Shown here piece after piece: positions 1 to 9,599 of a DNA stretch of 64,000 bases; position 1 is the first letter of the stretch, and every line of letters starts with the position of its first letter. Made by a program: the position numbers and the translations under genes. The DNA is from Mycobacterium simiae. Lineage in GTDB: Bacteria; Actinomycetota; Actinomycetes; Mycobacteriales; Mycobacteriaceae. The notes under the pieces were generated by a model. It did no database searches. It saw only the letters and a list, made by a program, of their open reading frames with translations, and had not been told where the DNA came from. Location of the stretch: assembly GCF_010727605.1 (NCBI RefSeq), contig NZ_AP022568.1, positions 5,704,001 through 5,768,000 of the forward strand. Reading direction: 5' to 3'.

Positions 1-26
1 AAGTCGATTTGCGAAAGGTCAAGTGA

Positions 27-815
27 ATGGGACGATTTCACCGCCACGACGACGGCACGGTACACAGCCATGACCATGACCATGACCACGAGCATCACGA
101 GCACGGCGACCACAGCGGCTATGCCACCGGCTCACAGCGCATCGACGTGCTGGAGTCGATCTTCGCCGAGAACGACTCGCGTGCGGACATCAACCGGCGC
201 GCGTTCGAGGAACACAGTGTGCGCGCTCTCAACCTGATGAGCTCGCCGGGATCCGGAAAGACCACGATCCTGGGAGCAACGTTGGACGCGCTGGCCGACG
301 AACTGGCCGTCGGCGTGATCGAGGGCGACATCGCGACCGACCTCGACGCCGCCAAACTCGCCGGGCGCGGCGCCCAGGTGTCCCTGCTGAATACCAGCAA
401 CGGGTTCGGCGGCGAGTGCCACCTGGACGCCCCGATGGTCAACCGCGCGCTGCAGGGGCTCCACCTGCCAGACCTGGACCTGGTCATCATCGAGAACGTT
501 GGCAACCTGGTCTGTCCGGCCGAATTCGACGTCGGCGAGCACGCCAAGGCGATGGTCTACTCGGTCACCGAGGGCGAAGACAAGCCGCTGAAATATCCCG
601 TCATGTTCCGCTCGGTCGACGTCGTATTGCTCAACAAGATCGACCTGGTCCCGCACCTCGACGCCGACATCGGCACCTACATCGACCATGTCCGACAGGT
701 GAATTCGACGGCCACCATTTTCCCGCTGAGCGCGCGCACTGGCGCCGGCATGTCGCAGTGGTTTGATTGGCTGCGCCAGTTCGCCGCTGCCGGACGGGGG
801 CTGCCGCTACCCTAG
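27..815 (+). CDS. hypB: Hydrogenase/urease nickel incorporation GTPase HypB
   Basis: 262-aa SIMIBI-class GTPase that delivers nickel to [NiFe]-hydrogenase (with HypA), in the cytoplasm. The N-terminus (residues 5-30) is a histidine-rich nickel-binding stretch. The P-loop SSPGSGKTT lies near residue 75, the conserved GECHLDAPMV near 130, a switch region ENVGNLVCPAEFDVGE near 155 and the NKID guanine-specificity motif near 205. Length fits the family. ATG at 27 follows a GAAAGG ribosome site, and a TGA at 24-26 may end an upstream gene such as hypA cut by the window edge. It converges on the desaturase gene. No hydrogenase structural gene is in view. Confidence 0.93.
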   Translation: MGRFHRHDDGTVHSHDHDHDHEHHEHGDHSGYATGSQRIDVLESIFAENDSRADINRRAFEEHSVRALNLMSSPGSGKTTILGATLDALADELAVGVIEGDIATDLDAAKLAGRGAQVSLLNTSNGFGGECHLDAPMVNRALQGLHLPDLDLVIIENVGNLVCPAEFDVGEHAKAMVYSVTEGEDKPLKYPVMFRSVDVVLLNKIDLVPHLDADIGTYIDHVRQVNSTATIFPLSARTGAGMSQWFDWLRQFAAAGRGLPLP

Positions 816-978
816 AGCGCGCCAGGACGGCGCGTGGAATAGATTGAGCCCCAATGCCTTTCAATCTTCATCACCCGCCGATCCTCGAGCGCAAGCCAGA
901 CGAAAACCAGCAACGATCGCCGGCAATCCGATGGCAGCCAGCGTCAGCGCCAACCTGGCCGGGGTCGCCGTCGCGCCC

Positions 979-1995
979 TCAGTGCCCGCTCAGCGTCAGC
1001 GTGCCCTTCGTTTCAAGGACCCTACTGGCGGTGATCTTCTCCGTCCGACGAGCCTCGCGCTCCAGGTAGCGCTGCTTGGATTCGTCGAATTTGTCGGAGG
1101 CTTCCTCGAGTTCCTTGACCAGCAGAGCGAGGTCGTCGCGCATTCTTGCCGCCTCGCCGGTGAAGTCTTCGCGTTCGAAGATGCGCCACCTCTTGAGCAC
1201 CGGCATGACCACCTCGTCGAGATGGATTCGCGGGTCGTAGATGCCGCCGACGGCGATGATTACCGCCTTGCGGCGAAACTCCGGCACCGTGAACCCGGGC
1301 ATCTTGAAGTTGCGCAGGATCCGATGCACCGACTTCATCGCTTGATTGGGCGCGATGTCCAGGCCTGCGGCGCTGATGTCGCGATAAAAGATCATGTGCA
1401 GGTTCTCGTCGTGCGACACCCGCGCCATCAACTGCTCCGCGATCGTGTCGTTGCTGGCTTTGCCGGTGTTGCGGTGCGAAACGCGGGTAGCCAGTTCTTG
1501 AAACGACACATACATGACCGAGTCGAACAGACTTTCAGCAAACATGTCGCCTTGGCGGTTCTGGCCGGGGCTGAAGCCGCGTGTCATTTGCTCGAGGCGG
1601 AGCTTTTCCAGCTGTACCGGATCGACAGAGCGGGTGACCACCAGATAGTCGCGCAGCGCGATGCTGTGCCGGGTCTCTTCCGCGGTCCACCGATTCACCC
1701 ATTGGCCCCACGGTCCGTCCATGCCGAAGTTCATTGCAATCTCGCGGTGATAGGACGGTAAGTTGTCCTCAGTCAGGAGATTTTGGACCATCGCCACCTG
1801 GGCGACATCCGGAAGCTGGGTCTGCCCGGGCTCCCAATCTTGGCCGTCCAGCGCAAAAAAGTTCCTACCGTCCGACCATGGCACGTAGTCGTGGGGGTTC
1901 CATTCCTTGAACATCGCGAGGTGTCGGTTGAGTAGGCGTTCGACTTCCGGTTCCAGTTCGGTGAGTAGCTGAACGTTAGTCAGATCCTTGGACAC
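979..1995 (-). CDS. desA: Acyl-ACP desaturase, DesA1-like
   Basis: 338-aa ferritin-like diiron desaturase of the mycobacterial DesA1/DesA2 group, which introduces a double bond into ACP-bound fatty acids feeding mycolic acid synthesis. Iron-ligand segments are visible: TEDNLPSYHREI, EETRHSIALRDYL and DENLHMIFYRD, giving the expected Glu/ExxH pairs. The GTG start at 1995 is preferred over an ATG at 2049 because GGGAGGG lies 5 nt upstream of it, the resulting N-terminus matches the DesA1 start as I recall it, and the length equals that of DesA1. It is a monocistronic gene convergent with hypB. Real function (which chain length) cannot be read from sequence. Confidence 0.93.
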   Translation of the reverse strand: MSKDLTNVQLLTELEPEVERLLNRHLAMFKEWNPHDYVPWSDGRNFFALDGQDWEPGQTQLPDVAQVAMVQNLLTEDNLPSYHREIAMNFGMDGPWGQWVNRWTAEETRHSIALRDYLVVTRSVDPVQLEKLRLEQMTRGFSPGQNRQGDMFAESLFDSVMYVSFQELATRVSHRNTGKASNDTIAEQLMARVSHDENLHMIFYRDISAAGLDIAPNQAMKSVHRILRNFKMPGFTVPEFRRKAVIIAVGGIYDPRIHLDEVVMPVLKRWRIFEREDFTGEAARMRDDLALLVKELEEASDKFDESKQRYLEREARRTEKITASRVLETKGTLTLSGH

Positions 1996-2436
1996 GTAAC
2001 CCTCCCAGTTACCTGTGGCGGTCGCCGTTTCACCCCGTATATGTGTCACGCGGTTACATTAAGATGACATGAGCGTGCACGGAGGAAATAGGGTCCAAAG
2101 TCCTCACGCCCGCCGGGTTAACCAGCACACTGGCATGCAACATCGCTTGCATCGGTCTTAATCGCTGCGGTTCGTCTCGAACGGACGGGCCATCGAACCT
2201 TTGGAAGTCGTCGTGTGCACGGCAACCGGATCCATAAGTTCGACGCAGAGGTGGGCACACTGAGAGTCGACTGCGCCGCGACGATCGTGGGTCAGCCGGA
2301 TCGGGCCCCGGTGACCGGAATACGACCTGCGTCAACAGCCTCCTAACGGTCAACGCGGAAGAACACCAGGGTGACCGAAGAGGCGTACACTCTGGGAACC
2401 GGGACCAAAGCAGGCCCCCATTATCAAGGCGCCGCG
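1996..2436. other. Intergenic region between divergent desA and small basic gene
   Basis: About 440 bases with no convincing gene; reading frames here have no family resemblance and no good ribosome site. It must contain the desA promoter and probably that of the small gene at 2437. I see no clear operator. Confidence 0.5.
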
Positions 2437-2571
2437 ATGTCTGATAAATCTCCCCGACAAACTATGACCAAGAAGTCGGGTAAGTCCCTCAAAGAAAAAC
2501 GTGCCGCGAAGCGCGACAAGGCCGCATCGATCTCGCAAGCCGAAGCTTTGCTACACGCCAAGAAACGTTGA
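2437..2571 (+). CDS. Small basic conserved protein (44 aa)
   Basis: A 44-aa lysine/arginine-rich protein with the segment KKSGKSLKEKRAAKRDKA, resembling a short conserved actinobacterial protein of unknown function that I recall by its start (M-S-D-K-S-P-R-Q). The ATG at 2437 is chosen because the resemblance begins there; an in-frame ATG at 2371 would add 22 unlike residues. It is predicted cytoplasmic and helical, with charge suggesting nucleic-acid or ribosome contact, but no function is known to me. The cold-shock gene follows 190 bases later on the same strand. Confidence 0.6.
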   Translation: MSDKSPRQTMTKKSGKSLKEKRAAKRDKAASISQAEALLHAKKR

Positions 2572-2762
2572 GGCGCCAGCGCTCTTTGAAATCCGGGTCG
2601 ATCCCCGCCACCAGCGCGGCCGCCAAATTCTTTGTCTACCAACATATCTGGCAAACACAGTGGTTGACGGTGGCCAGCCCGCCCGGAGCGAATCGCCAAA
2701 CTCGACGCTAGTCCCGGATGCGGCTAGATTACATCGATTTTAAAAATAGAGAGAAGTTAGTT

Positions 2763-2966
2763 ATGCCAGAGGGAACTGTGAAATGGTTCAACGCGTCGAA
2801 GGGTTTCGGGTTTATCACGCCCGATGGCGGCGCAAAGGACGTCTTTGTCCACCATTCTGAAATTAAAGGCGACGGGTTTCGCTCCCTTGAGGAGAATCAA
2901 CGAGTCCAGTTCGAGATCACCCAGGGTACTAAAGGTCCTCAGGCGGTGGGAGTAACCGCCGTCTAG
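2763..2966 (+). CDS. cspA: Cold-shock protein, CspA family
   Basis: 67-aa single-domain cold-shock protein, an RNA/ssDNA-binding OB fold. Both RNP motifs are clear: KGFGFI (RNP1) near residue 14 and VFVHHSEI (RNP2) near residue 28. The N-terminus PEGTVKWFN is canonical for actinobacterial CspA. ATG at 2763 follows an AGAGAAG ribosome site; a longer frame from 2718 has no family match upstream. The leader before the start is unusually AT-rich (TTTTAAAAATAGAG) for this genome, as expected of a cold-shock 5' leader. Probably monocistronic. Confidence 0.93.
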   Translation: MPEGTVKWFNASKGFGFITPDGGAKDVFVHHSEIKGDGFRSLEENQRVQFEITQGTKGPQAVGVTAV

Positions 2967-3719
2967 CATTCAGATCCCCCGGGATATCGGGTAACGCGCC
3001 AGTTGGTGATGAGCGAGGTTTGCTCGTCGACCGCAGGATATTGGCAATCCTTCAACAGCAGGGATCTGCCGCGCAGAGCGAGCACGACGCGCAGATCGCC
3101 TCGTTGGCGGTGGGGCGGCGAAAATTCGTCATTGCCAGCGAATCTGTGCGATCCGTATCGCGGTCATAACCCGCTTACCGTGAAGCGCCCACCCCGGGCG
3201 CCGCAGCATTCCCCGCCGCGACGGCGTGCAGCAGACTCCCAAATGCGTGCATCCCCTGCGGTATGGTTGATCGCGGTTGACGTCCCAGCCTCCAGGAAAC
3301 GTCCAGCGGCGATCGGTAAGAGGTCCCCGCTCGTAACGAATCTGCATTCCGGATAGAGCCGACACGGTTGTGCTGTTGGCCTGACGTTGGCGGAGTCGCG
3401 TGCCTATCGCTTCACTGGTGTACGTCGCCCATGTCGACGACGCCAGCGCGCCTCGATGCTTGCTTGTTGCTGAGTATGTATTGACGGCGCGTCCGAAGCG
3501 CACGAGACCTCGCTTCGATCTGAGTGAGGCGCCATCCGGGGCGTGCTTGACGCAGGCAAGCTCTCCCGCGGCGCGCCAACCATATTGGCGCGCTCGCAAT
3601 CTCGCTTCTACTTTTCCGGCTCAAGACCGAGACGTTGACCGCCTCAGCAATGCATGTGCGCTCGGCGTTCAACATCCCGACTGGGAGTCAAAGGCCAACC
3701 GTGCGCCGTAGCCAAAGGA
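2967..3719. other. Stretch without a convincing gene
   Basis: About 750 bases. A minus-strand open frame (3129-3599) runs through it but has no ribosome site, odd composition and no family signature, so I do not call it. It may be remnant coding DNA upstream of the ligase gene. Confidence 0.4.
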
Positions 3720-5360
3720 ATGGCCATGAGTAAATTCACCGACACGATGTATCGCAACGCTGAGTCCAGCTCGAAGGGTTTGGTCACGGGGGAACCCAAC
3801 TGCCCGGTCCGGCATACCTGGCGCGAGGTGCATGAGCGGGCCCGTCGCATCGCTGGTGGCTTCGCCACGGCGGGTGTCGGGCCTGGTGATGCCGTTCCCG
3901 TGCTGGCCGGCGCCCCAGCCGAGATCGCACCGACGGCGCAAGGCATCTGGATGCGCGGCGGTACCCTGACCATGCTCCACCAGCCCACTCCCCGCACCGA
4001 CCTTCAGCGCTGGGCGAAGGAAACCACCGCGGTCATCGAGATGATCGGTGCCAATGCGCTTGTCATCTCGGACCCGTTCATGGCCGCGGCCCCATTGCTG
4101 TCACAGCTTGGTATACACGTGCTGACAATCGATCAGCTAGCCGGCGGCCACCCAATCGATCCCGTCAGTACCGATGACGACGACGTCGCATTGTTGCAGT
4201 TGACATCGGGATCCACTGGGTCGCCCAAGGCCGTACGGATCACCCACCGCAACGTCGTTTCAAACGCCGAGGCGATGTTCGTCGGCGCAAAGGTCGATGT
4301 CAATACCGACGTGATCGTGAGCTGGTTACCCCTGTTCCATGACATGGGTATGACTGGATTCTTAACCGTGCCAATGTATTTCGGCGCCGAGCTGGTCAAG
4401 ATCACTCCCATGGATTTCCTGCGCGACGTCCTGCTGTGGGCCAGGCTGATCGACAAGTACAAGGGCACGATGACCGCGGCACCAAACTTCGCCTACACGT
4501 TGTTGGCACGGCGCCTACGCCGGCTGGCGCAGCCCGGCCAGTTCGACCTGTCCAGCCTGCGATGGGCACTGTCGGGAGCAGAACAGGTCGAACCCGCCGA
4601 TGTCGAAGACCTCTGCGAAGCAGGTAGGCCGTTCGGGTTACGTGCGGAGGCGATCCTGCCGGCTTACGGCATGGCGGAGACAACCGTGGCGGTGTCGTTC
4701 TCCGAGTGCGGCGCAGGATTGGTGGTCGACGAGGTAGACGCCAACCTGCTCGCCGCACTGCATCGCGCTGTCCCGGCGACCAAGGGCAAGACCCGCAGAC
4801 TTGCCACGCTTGGCCGTCTGCTGGCCGGGCTGGAGGCGCGTGTGGTCGACGAGGATGGAAACATCTTGGCGGCCCGCGGTGTCGGCGTTCTGCAGCTGCG
4901 TGGGGAACCGGTGACGCTGGGCTACGAAACGAAAGCGGGTTTCGTCTCTGCGCAAGACGATCAAGGTTGGTATGACACGGGCGACCTGGGCTACCTCACC
5001 GAGGCTGGACGCGTGGTGGTCTGTGGCCGGGTCAAGGACGTGATCATCATGGGCGGCCGCAATATTTATCCGACCGACATCGAACGTGCTGCCGCGCGCG
5101 TGTCCGGGGTGCGGCCAGGCTGCGCCGTGGCGGTGCGCATGGACGCGGGGCATGCGCGCGAAACGTTCGCTGTCGCTGTGGAGTCCAACAACTGGCAGAA
5201 CTCCGCCGAGGTCCGCCGCATCGAGCATCAGGTGGCCCACGAGGTTGTTGCCGAGGTTGATGTCCGGCCCCGCAATGTGGTTGTGCTCGAGCCCGGAATC
5301 ATCCCCAAGACGCCGTCCGGCAAGCTGCGGCGCACTCATGCGTTGGCGCTAGTGGTCTGA
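3720..5360 (+). CDS. Fatty acyl-AMP/acyl-CoA ligase (FadD family)
   Basis: 546-aa ANL-superfamily adenylating enzyme that activates a fatty acid as acyl-AMP, then passes it to CoA or to a carrier protein. Motifs: A3 [14 protein letters not shown] near residue 165, HDMGMTG near 210, the A5-type [10 protein letters not shown] near 320, A7 YDTGDLGYL near 425, A8 [20 protein letters not shown] near 445 and the C-terminal lysine in [16 protein letters not shown] and the overall layout resemble mycobacterial fatty acyl-AMP ligases, but the FAAL-specific insertion cannot be judged by eye. Starts at 3720 or 3726 (AAAGGA just upstream) are equally possible. No polyketide synthase lies nearby, so the partner is unknown. 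Confidence 0.88.
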   Translation: MAMSKFTDTMYRNAESSSKGLVTGEPNCPVRHTWREVHERARRIAGGFATAGVGPGDAVPVLAGAPAEIAPTAQGIWMRGGTLTMLHQPTPRTDLQRWAKETTAVIEMIGANALVISDPFMAAAPLLSQLGIHVLTIDQLAGGHPIDPVSTDDDDVALLQLTSGSTGSPKAVRITHRNVVSNAEAMFVGAKVDVNTDVIVSWLPLFHDMGMTGFLTVPMYFGAELVKITPMDFLRDVLLWARLIDKYKGTMTAAPNFAYTLLARRLRRLAQPGQFDLSSLRWALSGAEQVEPADVEDLCEAGRPFGLRAEAILPAYGMAETTVAVSFSECGAGLVVDEVDANLLAALHRAVPATKGKTRRLATLGRLLAGLEARVVDEDGNILAARGVGVLQLRGEPVTLGYETKAGFVSAQDDQGWYDTGDLGYLTEAGRVVVCGRVKDVIIMGGRNIYPTDIERAAARVSGVRPGCAVAVRMDAGHARETFAVAVESNNWQNSAEVRRIEHQVAHEVVAEVDVRPRNVVVLEPGIIPKTPSGKLRRTHALALVV

Positions 5361-5410
5361 ATTTCTCGCAGCGCTACGGCGAGTACGTTCTACGGTAACC
5401 GCGAGGAGAG

Positions 5411-6217
5411 ATGTTGGCCGACTTCGACGCCCAGCCTGGCCGCAAAGTGCCGCCATCACCCGACCTCTCCCCTACCCAACGGGAAGCGGACGAGGCGGAA
5501 CTGCATGCGGGGCTGCGCGGAGTCGCAGGAATTGTGGCCGGCGCCCGAGCGGTGATCGATCTCCTTCGGGACGTTGCGGAATTCGCCGCCCAGGCCATTC
5601 CCGGGGCCGATGGCGCGAGCATCGCACTGATCGATCCGCAGAACGACATGTCCAGCATCCAAACCTGGGCGGCCACAGCGGTACTTGTCCAGGAGATCGA
5701 CGCGGTTCAGTACCGCGAACTGAACGAGGGCCCGTGCATTACCTGTATGCAGACGCGACGACCCACGGTGAGCGGATCGCTGGGGAGCGACAGTCGTTGG
5801 CCGCACTTCGGTGGCCGGGTAGCGCGGATGCGCATGCACTCCGCGCTGGCGCTGCCGCTGATTGTTGGTGACCAGGTGATCGGCTCAATCAATGCTTATG
5901 CCAAAAACCGCGACGCGTTCGCCGAGCATGCCGTGCAGCTAGGGTCCCAATTCGCTAGGCCCGCCGCGATTTCCGTGTACAACGCGCAGTTGCTGGCCAC
6001 CGCGCATGAACGGACAGTGCGATTGCAGCGTGCGTTGGACAGCCGTGCAGTGATCGATCAGGCGATCGGCATCGTCCGCAGCAGGTCAGGCGGCACCGCC
6101 GAGGAGGCCTTCCAACGACTCACCCAGATCAGCCAAACCGAGAACATCAAGCTGCACGCCGTCGCCGAGCGGCTCGTCGAGGAGGCCGTGCGGCGCGCCT
6201 GCGCTCGGCGCGGCTGA
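5411..6217 (+). CDS. GAF-ANTAR domain RNA-binding regulator
   Basis: 268-aa cytoplasmic regulator with a GAF sensor domain (about residues 40-190; GPCI segment near 110) and a C-terminal ANTAR domain (about 205-260) with the typical QAIGIVRSRSGGTAEEAFQRL and a helix of hydrophobic spacing. ANTAR domains bind paired hairpins in mRNA leaders and act by antitermination. ATG at 5411 has GAGGAGAG directly upstream. The gene converges on a second GAF-ANTAR gene 4 bases away. The ligand of the GAF domain is unknown. Confidence 0.85.
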   Translation: MLADFDAQPGRKVPPSPDLSPTQREADEAELHAGLRGVAGIVAGARAVIDLLRDVAEFAAQAIPGADGASIALIDPQNDMSSIQTWAATAVLVQEIDAVQYRELNEGPCITCMQTRRPTVSGSLGSDSRWPHFGGRVARMRMHSALALPLIVGDQVIGSINAYAKNRDAFAEHAVQLGSQFARPAAISVYNAQLLATAHERTVRLQRALDSRAVIDQAIGIVRSRSGGTAEEAFQRLTQISQTENIKLHAVAERLVEEAVRRACARRG

Positions 6218-6221
6218 GCCG

Positions 6222-6980
6222 TTACTCCGGTGGCCCGGCCAGCAGTTCGGCCAATTCCGCCACGATTAGCAGCCGCGTATACCGATCGGTCATCAAGTTG
6301 CGAGCGACGTCACTCAGGTGTTCGCCGCTGTCCCGCGCGTACGTCCGCAGCAGGTGGAATGCCTCCTCCAGGGAGACATCCAGCATTTGGCGGAGTAGTC
6401 CTTTTGCCTGCTCCACAATGACGCGATTAGTCAGCGCGGAGCGCAGCTGGGGCACGACGGTGGTGGGAGTGGGTGGGTGTTCCTGCAGGATCGCGACGCA
6501 TGCGATGTGTGTCAGGGTCTGGCCGACGAGCAGATCGGGTTCGCTGAGTTGGCCGGGGCGGGCGCCGAACAAGCCGAGCGCGCCCAACACAATGCCGGCA
6601 CCGCGCATCGGGATGGCGTGCACGGAGGCGAACCCGGCCTCGACCGCGGCGGGAACGAACCTCGGCCACCGCTCGATTGCCCCTTGGATGTCGGCGACCG
6701 AGACGGGTTGGCCGCTGACGTAGCAGTCCACGCAGGGGCCTTCGTCGGCTTGTAGCTGGAAAAGTTCAAGTTCGCGGGCCTGCTCCGAGGTCGCGGCCAG
6801 CAGGCGGAGCTGCCGCAGCGGATCGGCGAGCAGAAATCCCGCGGCTGCGACGTCGAGCAGATCAGCACACCGCTCCGTGAGCCCCGTCAGCAGGTCGACC
6901 ACGTCGAAGTCATCGAGCAGGCTATCGACAAGCGAGACGACGGCACCCAAGACGCCGGTTTCTCGAGGGGTATCAGTCAC
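6222..6980 (-). CDS. GAF-ANTAR domain RNA-binding regulator
   Basis: 252-aa GAF plus ANTAR protein. GAF spans about residues 15-165 with DEGPCVDCY near 85, and ANTAR about 180-245 with RVIVEQAKGLLRQMLDVS and EEAFHLLRTYARDSGEHL. It is the middle of three related genes and is transcribed with the one at 7023 (42-base gap), so those two are likely co-expressed. The GTG start at 6980 has GAGGGTGAC just upstream. As in mycobacterial relatives, a role in sensing and RNA-level regulation is expected but the target is unknown. Confidence 0.85.
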   Translation of the reverse strand: MTDTPRETGVLGAVVSLVDSLLDDFDVVDLLTGLTERCADLLDVAAAGFLLADPLRQLRLLAATSEQARELELFQLQADEGPCVDCYVSGQPVSVADIQGAIERWPRFVPAAVEAGFASVHAIPMRGAGIVLGALGLFGARPGQLSEPDLLVGQTLTHIACVAILQEHPPTPTTVVPQLRSALTNRVIVEQAKGLLRQMLDVSLEEAFHLLRTYARDSGEHLSDVARNLMTDRYTRLLIVAELAELLAGPPE

Positions 6981-7022
6981 GTCACCCTCTTTCCTGGTCA
7001 GTTTCCGCCCGGCAAGGGGGCA

Positions 7023-7730
7023 TCAGTTGCCCTCAAGCTTCAGTCGGCGGTCGAGGATGTCGCGGGCGACATCGCTGGCGCTACGGCCGGTGGCGTATGC
7101 GTGCGCGCGCAGCCGGACCAGGGCCTCGGCCGGCTCGACCTCGAGCTGGGCGACGAGCATGCCAGTGGCCTGACTGACCTCCGCGCGACTCAGCGTGTTG
7201 AGTTCGGCCCAGGCATTGCTGCTGGGGTCGGCGACGGCGGCCTGCAGGTCACCCTCCATTAGGTCTAGAACCGGGACGCCGGCAATCTCCGCTGCCGCGG
7301 CCGCGGCGGCCAAGTCGTCGTCCAACAGCGGGCCGGGCCGGGCGCGGAAAAGATCGAAGGCGCCGACGAATTCGCCGGCCACGACGATGGGTATCGCGGT
7401 AACGCCCCTGATCCGGTGGCTCAGCATGGCGGGCCCGTATGCCGGCCAGCGCATCTCCTCGGGATCGGCGAGGTCTACGACCAGAACCGGGATCCGCCCC
7501 GTGACAGAGTCCAGGCACGGTCCCTCACCAAGGGTGAACTGCAGTTCGTCGTACATACGGGCCGACGCGCCACTGGATCCCAGCGTTGCGCTGCTCGCCC
7601 CGTCGAACACGAGCGAGATAGCCGCTGCGTCAACGTCGAGCAGGACCACGCAGGCTTCGCACAACTGGTCGGCGGCCTCTACCCCGCGCCGACCGTGGAC
7701 GGCGGCGAGGAGTTGCTCGAGGATCGCCAC
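7023..7730 (-). CDS. GAF-ANTAR domain RNA-binding regulator
   Basis: 235-aa protein with an N-terminal GAF domain (about residues 15-150; GEGPCLDSV near 67) and an ANTAR domain (about 170-230; LSRAEVSQATGMLVAQLEVE then EALVRLRAHAYATGRSASDVA). First gene of a probable minus-strand pair with the gene at 6222. GTG at 7730 is used; the frame stays open further upstream, so the true start could be earlier. Divergence from its two neighbours indicates old paralogues, not a recent duplication. Confidence 0.8.
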   Translation of the reverse strand: MAILEQLLAAVHGRRGVEAADQLCEACVVLLDVDAAAISLVFDGASSATLGSSGASARMYDELQFTLGEGPCLDSVTGRIPVLVVDLADPEEMRWPAYGPAMLSHRIRGVTAIPIVVAGEFVGAFDLFRARPGPLLDDDLAAAAAAAEIAGVPVLDLMEGDLQAAVADPSSNAWAELNTLSRAEVSQATGMLVAQLEVEPAEALVRLRAHAYATGRSASDVARDILDRRLKLEGN

Positions 7731-8994
7731 CTTTAGCCGAACGGGGTTCGGGTGGCTGCAAAACTGCCGTGGGTTCTCGGCAGTGGCGTCATAACCCCCA
7801 CCCTTGCACTAATTGCAGCGTTTTTCGAGCGTGACGTCGCGGTCGCGGCCGCCGCCCCGGCCACCAAGAGCGGCGGTCAGCGCGCCTCGATTCGACAACG
7901 TGGTAAGTCGCGATTGACCGGCACCCGTGAAACGCTAGGCATGAGACTAATCGGTGCACGATGTGACAGCGAACGCCGACTGACCCGACTGACACGCCCG
8001 CCAGATAAGCTGCGCTGTGCCGCAACATAATTCGAACTCTTCAATGTGGGGACTCGTTGAAAGAGACGATAGTGACTGACCAAACCAAATGAACCCGTGA
8101 ACTTTCATCCTTGTCCGACGACGTTGTTGACATGGGAGGCGTTAACAATGCGCGATGCAGACCGGCCGTGGATGCTCTTGACGCATTCGAAAGCCCTTGG
8201 CGGGCTTGCACGCTGAAATACCCGTGGCTTCCGGCTGGGCCGACCGATCTGTGAGCAGGCTTTCATTACCCCGTGCAGGTATTGCTGACGCCAATCCGCT
8301 TAGCCCGGCACCGTCCTCGATACCGGATGATAAAGGCCCGTCGTTTCGCGACCTTTCGGTATCTCTGCTCAGACGCTGTCTCTGGTGCGTCGTCGGAGCT
8401 AGCTGAAAGAAACCGGTCCGGTAGCGCCAACTTGCAGATCGTGCGCATGGTCAGCAGAACCTGGCGAAGCAACCGGCGGTCGCGTACGGCAGGTATAGGT
8501 GCCGTACAACGCACGAACCCGCTCGGCGATCTCGGCGTAACGATCATGGGAAGAGGTGGGTATTCGACGAGCTCTTCGAGGTCCGCATCACTCAGGTGGG
8601 GTATGCAGGCACCTCAGTGATGGCCATTGGGTCTCAATGAGATTCGGGCGTGGCGGAGGGCCGCATCCGCATGACGGCAAGCGGACGCGGAAGGCCGATG
8701 AAGCGCAACGACGTGACACGTCCGGCCGTTTGGGTGGTTCTATGCGTCAGAGGCGAGGATCGGCGCAAAGTCTGGTAACCGGATTGCGGTCTATAGGAAC
8801 CAACCGCCGCGCCCGCATCCAGAGCGCGGCGCGTAGTAGTTGAGCCGCTAGCGGAGTAGGGTGGCGATCACGGTGGGGAGACGCTAAAAGCACCCCCGGT
8901 GCATCGCGGACACACAACTAGACGCGTCAGATCTTAAGACTGGTCCTACGCAAAGTCCGAGCGTCTCAGTAAATCCCCGCCAGAGGAAGAAGTC
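7731..8994. other. 1.26-kb stretch without a convincing gene
   Basis: Several short overlapping frames occur on both strands (for example 8197-8406 plus, 8266-8547 minus), none with a ribosome site or a family motif. The right end must hold the promoter of the RbpA-like operon. I see no tRNA, CRISPR or clear repeat here. It may be an eroded gene region or hold a non-coding RNA that cannot be recognised by eye. Confidence 0.4.
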
Positions 8995-9171
8995 ATGCCC
9001 ACCTTTGAGGCGCAACTGCGCCAGGATCTGCGCGACTACGCCGCCGAGTTACGGAAACTTGCGTATACGCTGCCCAACGGAGTGGGCGAGCACGGTTTGC
9101 TCCGATTGTCTGGCCGGATGCACGCTACCGCCAATCAAGTGGCGCATCAGTACGGCGTTGCCAATGCATAA
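8995..9171 (+). CDS. 58-aa protein translationally coupled to the RbpA-like gene
   Basis: Short helical protein beginning MPTFEAQLRQDLRDYAAELR and ending QYGVANA. A strong ribosome site, AGAGGAAGAAG, lies just upstream of ATG 8995. Its stop (9169-9171) overlaps the start of the next gene by 8 bases, so translation of the two is probably linked. I recognise no family. The coupling suggests a role tied to the RbpA-like protein, perhaps as partner or as a leader that sets its translation; this is inference. Confidence 0.7.
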   Translation: MPTFEAQLRQDLRDYAAELRKLAYTLPNGVGEHGLLRLSGRMHATANQVAHQYGVANA

Positions 9172-9505
9172 TCGCGCCATGAGAGGCACTCGCCTCGGAT
9201 CCGTGAGCTACGAGAATGATCGCGACAGCAACCTAGCGCCACGTCAGATCGCGCTGTATCGGACCGAGAACGGCGCCGAGTTCGAGATCCCATTCGCCCA
9301 CGACGCCGAGACGCCCGGCACGTGGCTGTGCCGCAACGGCTTGGAGGGCACCCTGATCAGTGGCGGCGGCCCGGCCGCACCCAAAAAGGTCAAGGTGCCG
9401 CGCACACCCTGGGAGATGCTGCGAGAGCGCCGCTCGATCGAGGACCTTGAGGAATTGCTCATGGAGCGCCTCGCGATCATCAGGTCTGGGCGCCGCGGTA
9501 GCTAG
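9164..9505 (+). CDS. RbpA-like RNA polymerase-binding protein (second paralogue)
   Basis: 113-aa homologue of actinobacterial RbpA, which binds the sigma factor and the RNA polymerase beta' subunit and stabilises the open complex. The sequence aligns with RbpA over its whole length: RGTRLGSVSYE at the N-terminus, LAPRQIALYRTENGAEFEIP, GTWLCRNGLEGTLI, then KKVKVPRTPWEML and the sigma-interacting ERRSIEDLEELLMERL. ATG 9164 places the RGTRLG motif at the canonical distance from the start. Unlike RbpA, it carries GGGPAA before the linker. Residues suggest a functional protein. Because the usual housekeeping rbpA sits elsewhere in mycobacteria, this is probably an accessory copy, analogous to Streptomyces RbpB. 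Confidence 0.85.
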   Translation: MHNRAMRGTRLGSVSYENDRDSNLAPRQIALYRTENGAEFEIPFAHDAETPGTWLCRNGLEGTLISGGGPAAPKKVKVPRTPWEMLRERRSIEDLEELLMERLAIIRSGRRGS

Positions 9506-9599
9506 CCTCACGTTGGGCATGTCTGATTCTGGGATTGATGAGGCAGCACCACATGGCCAAACCGAACTGGAAGGTTCATGCGGGGCATACCATCGGGGC

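Noticed and set aside
763..1761. Plus-strand open frame of 332 codons
   Set aside because: Antisense to the desaturase gene, with no ribosome site or motif.
3129..3599. Minus-strand open frame of 156 codons
   Set aside because: No ribosome site, Arg/Cys-rich composition and no recognisable fold; left as non-coding.
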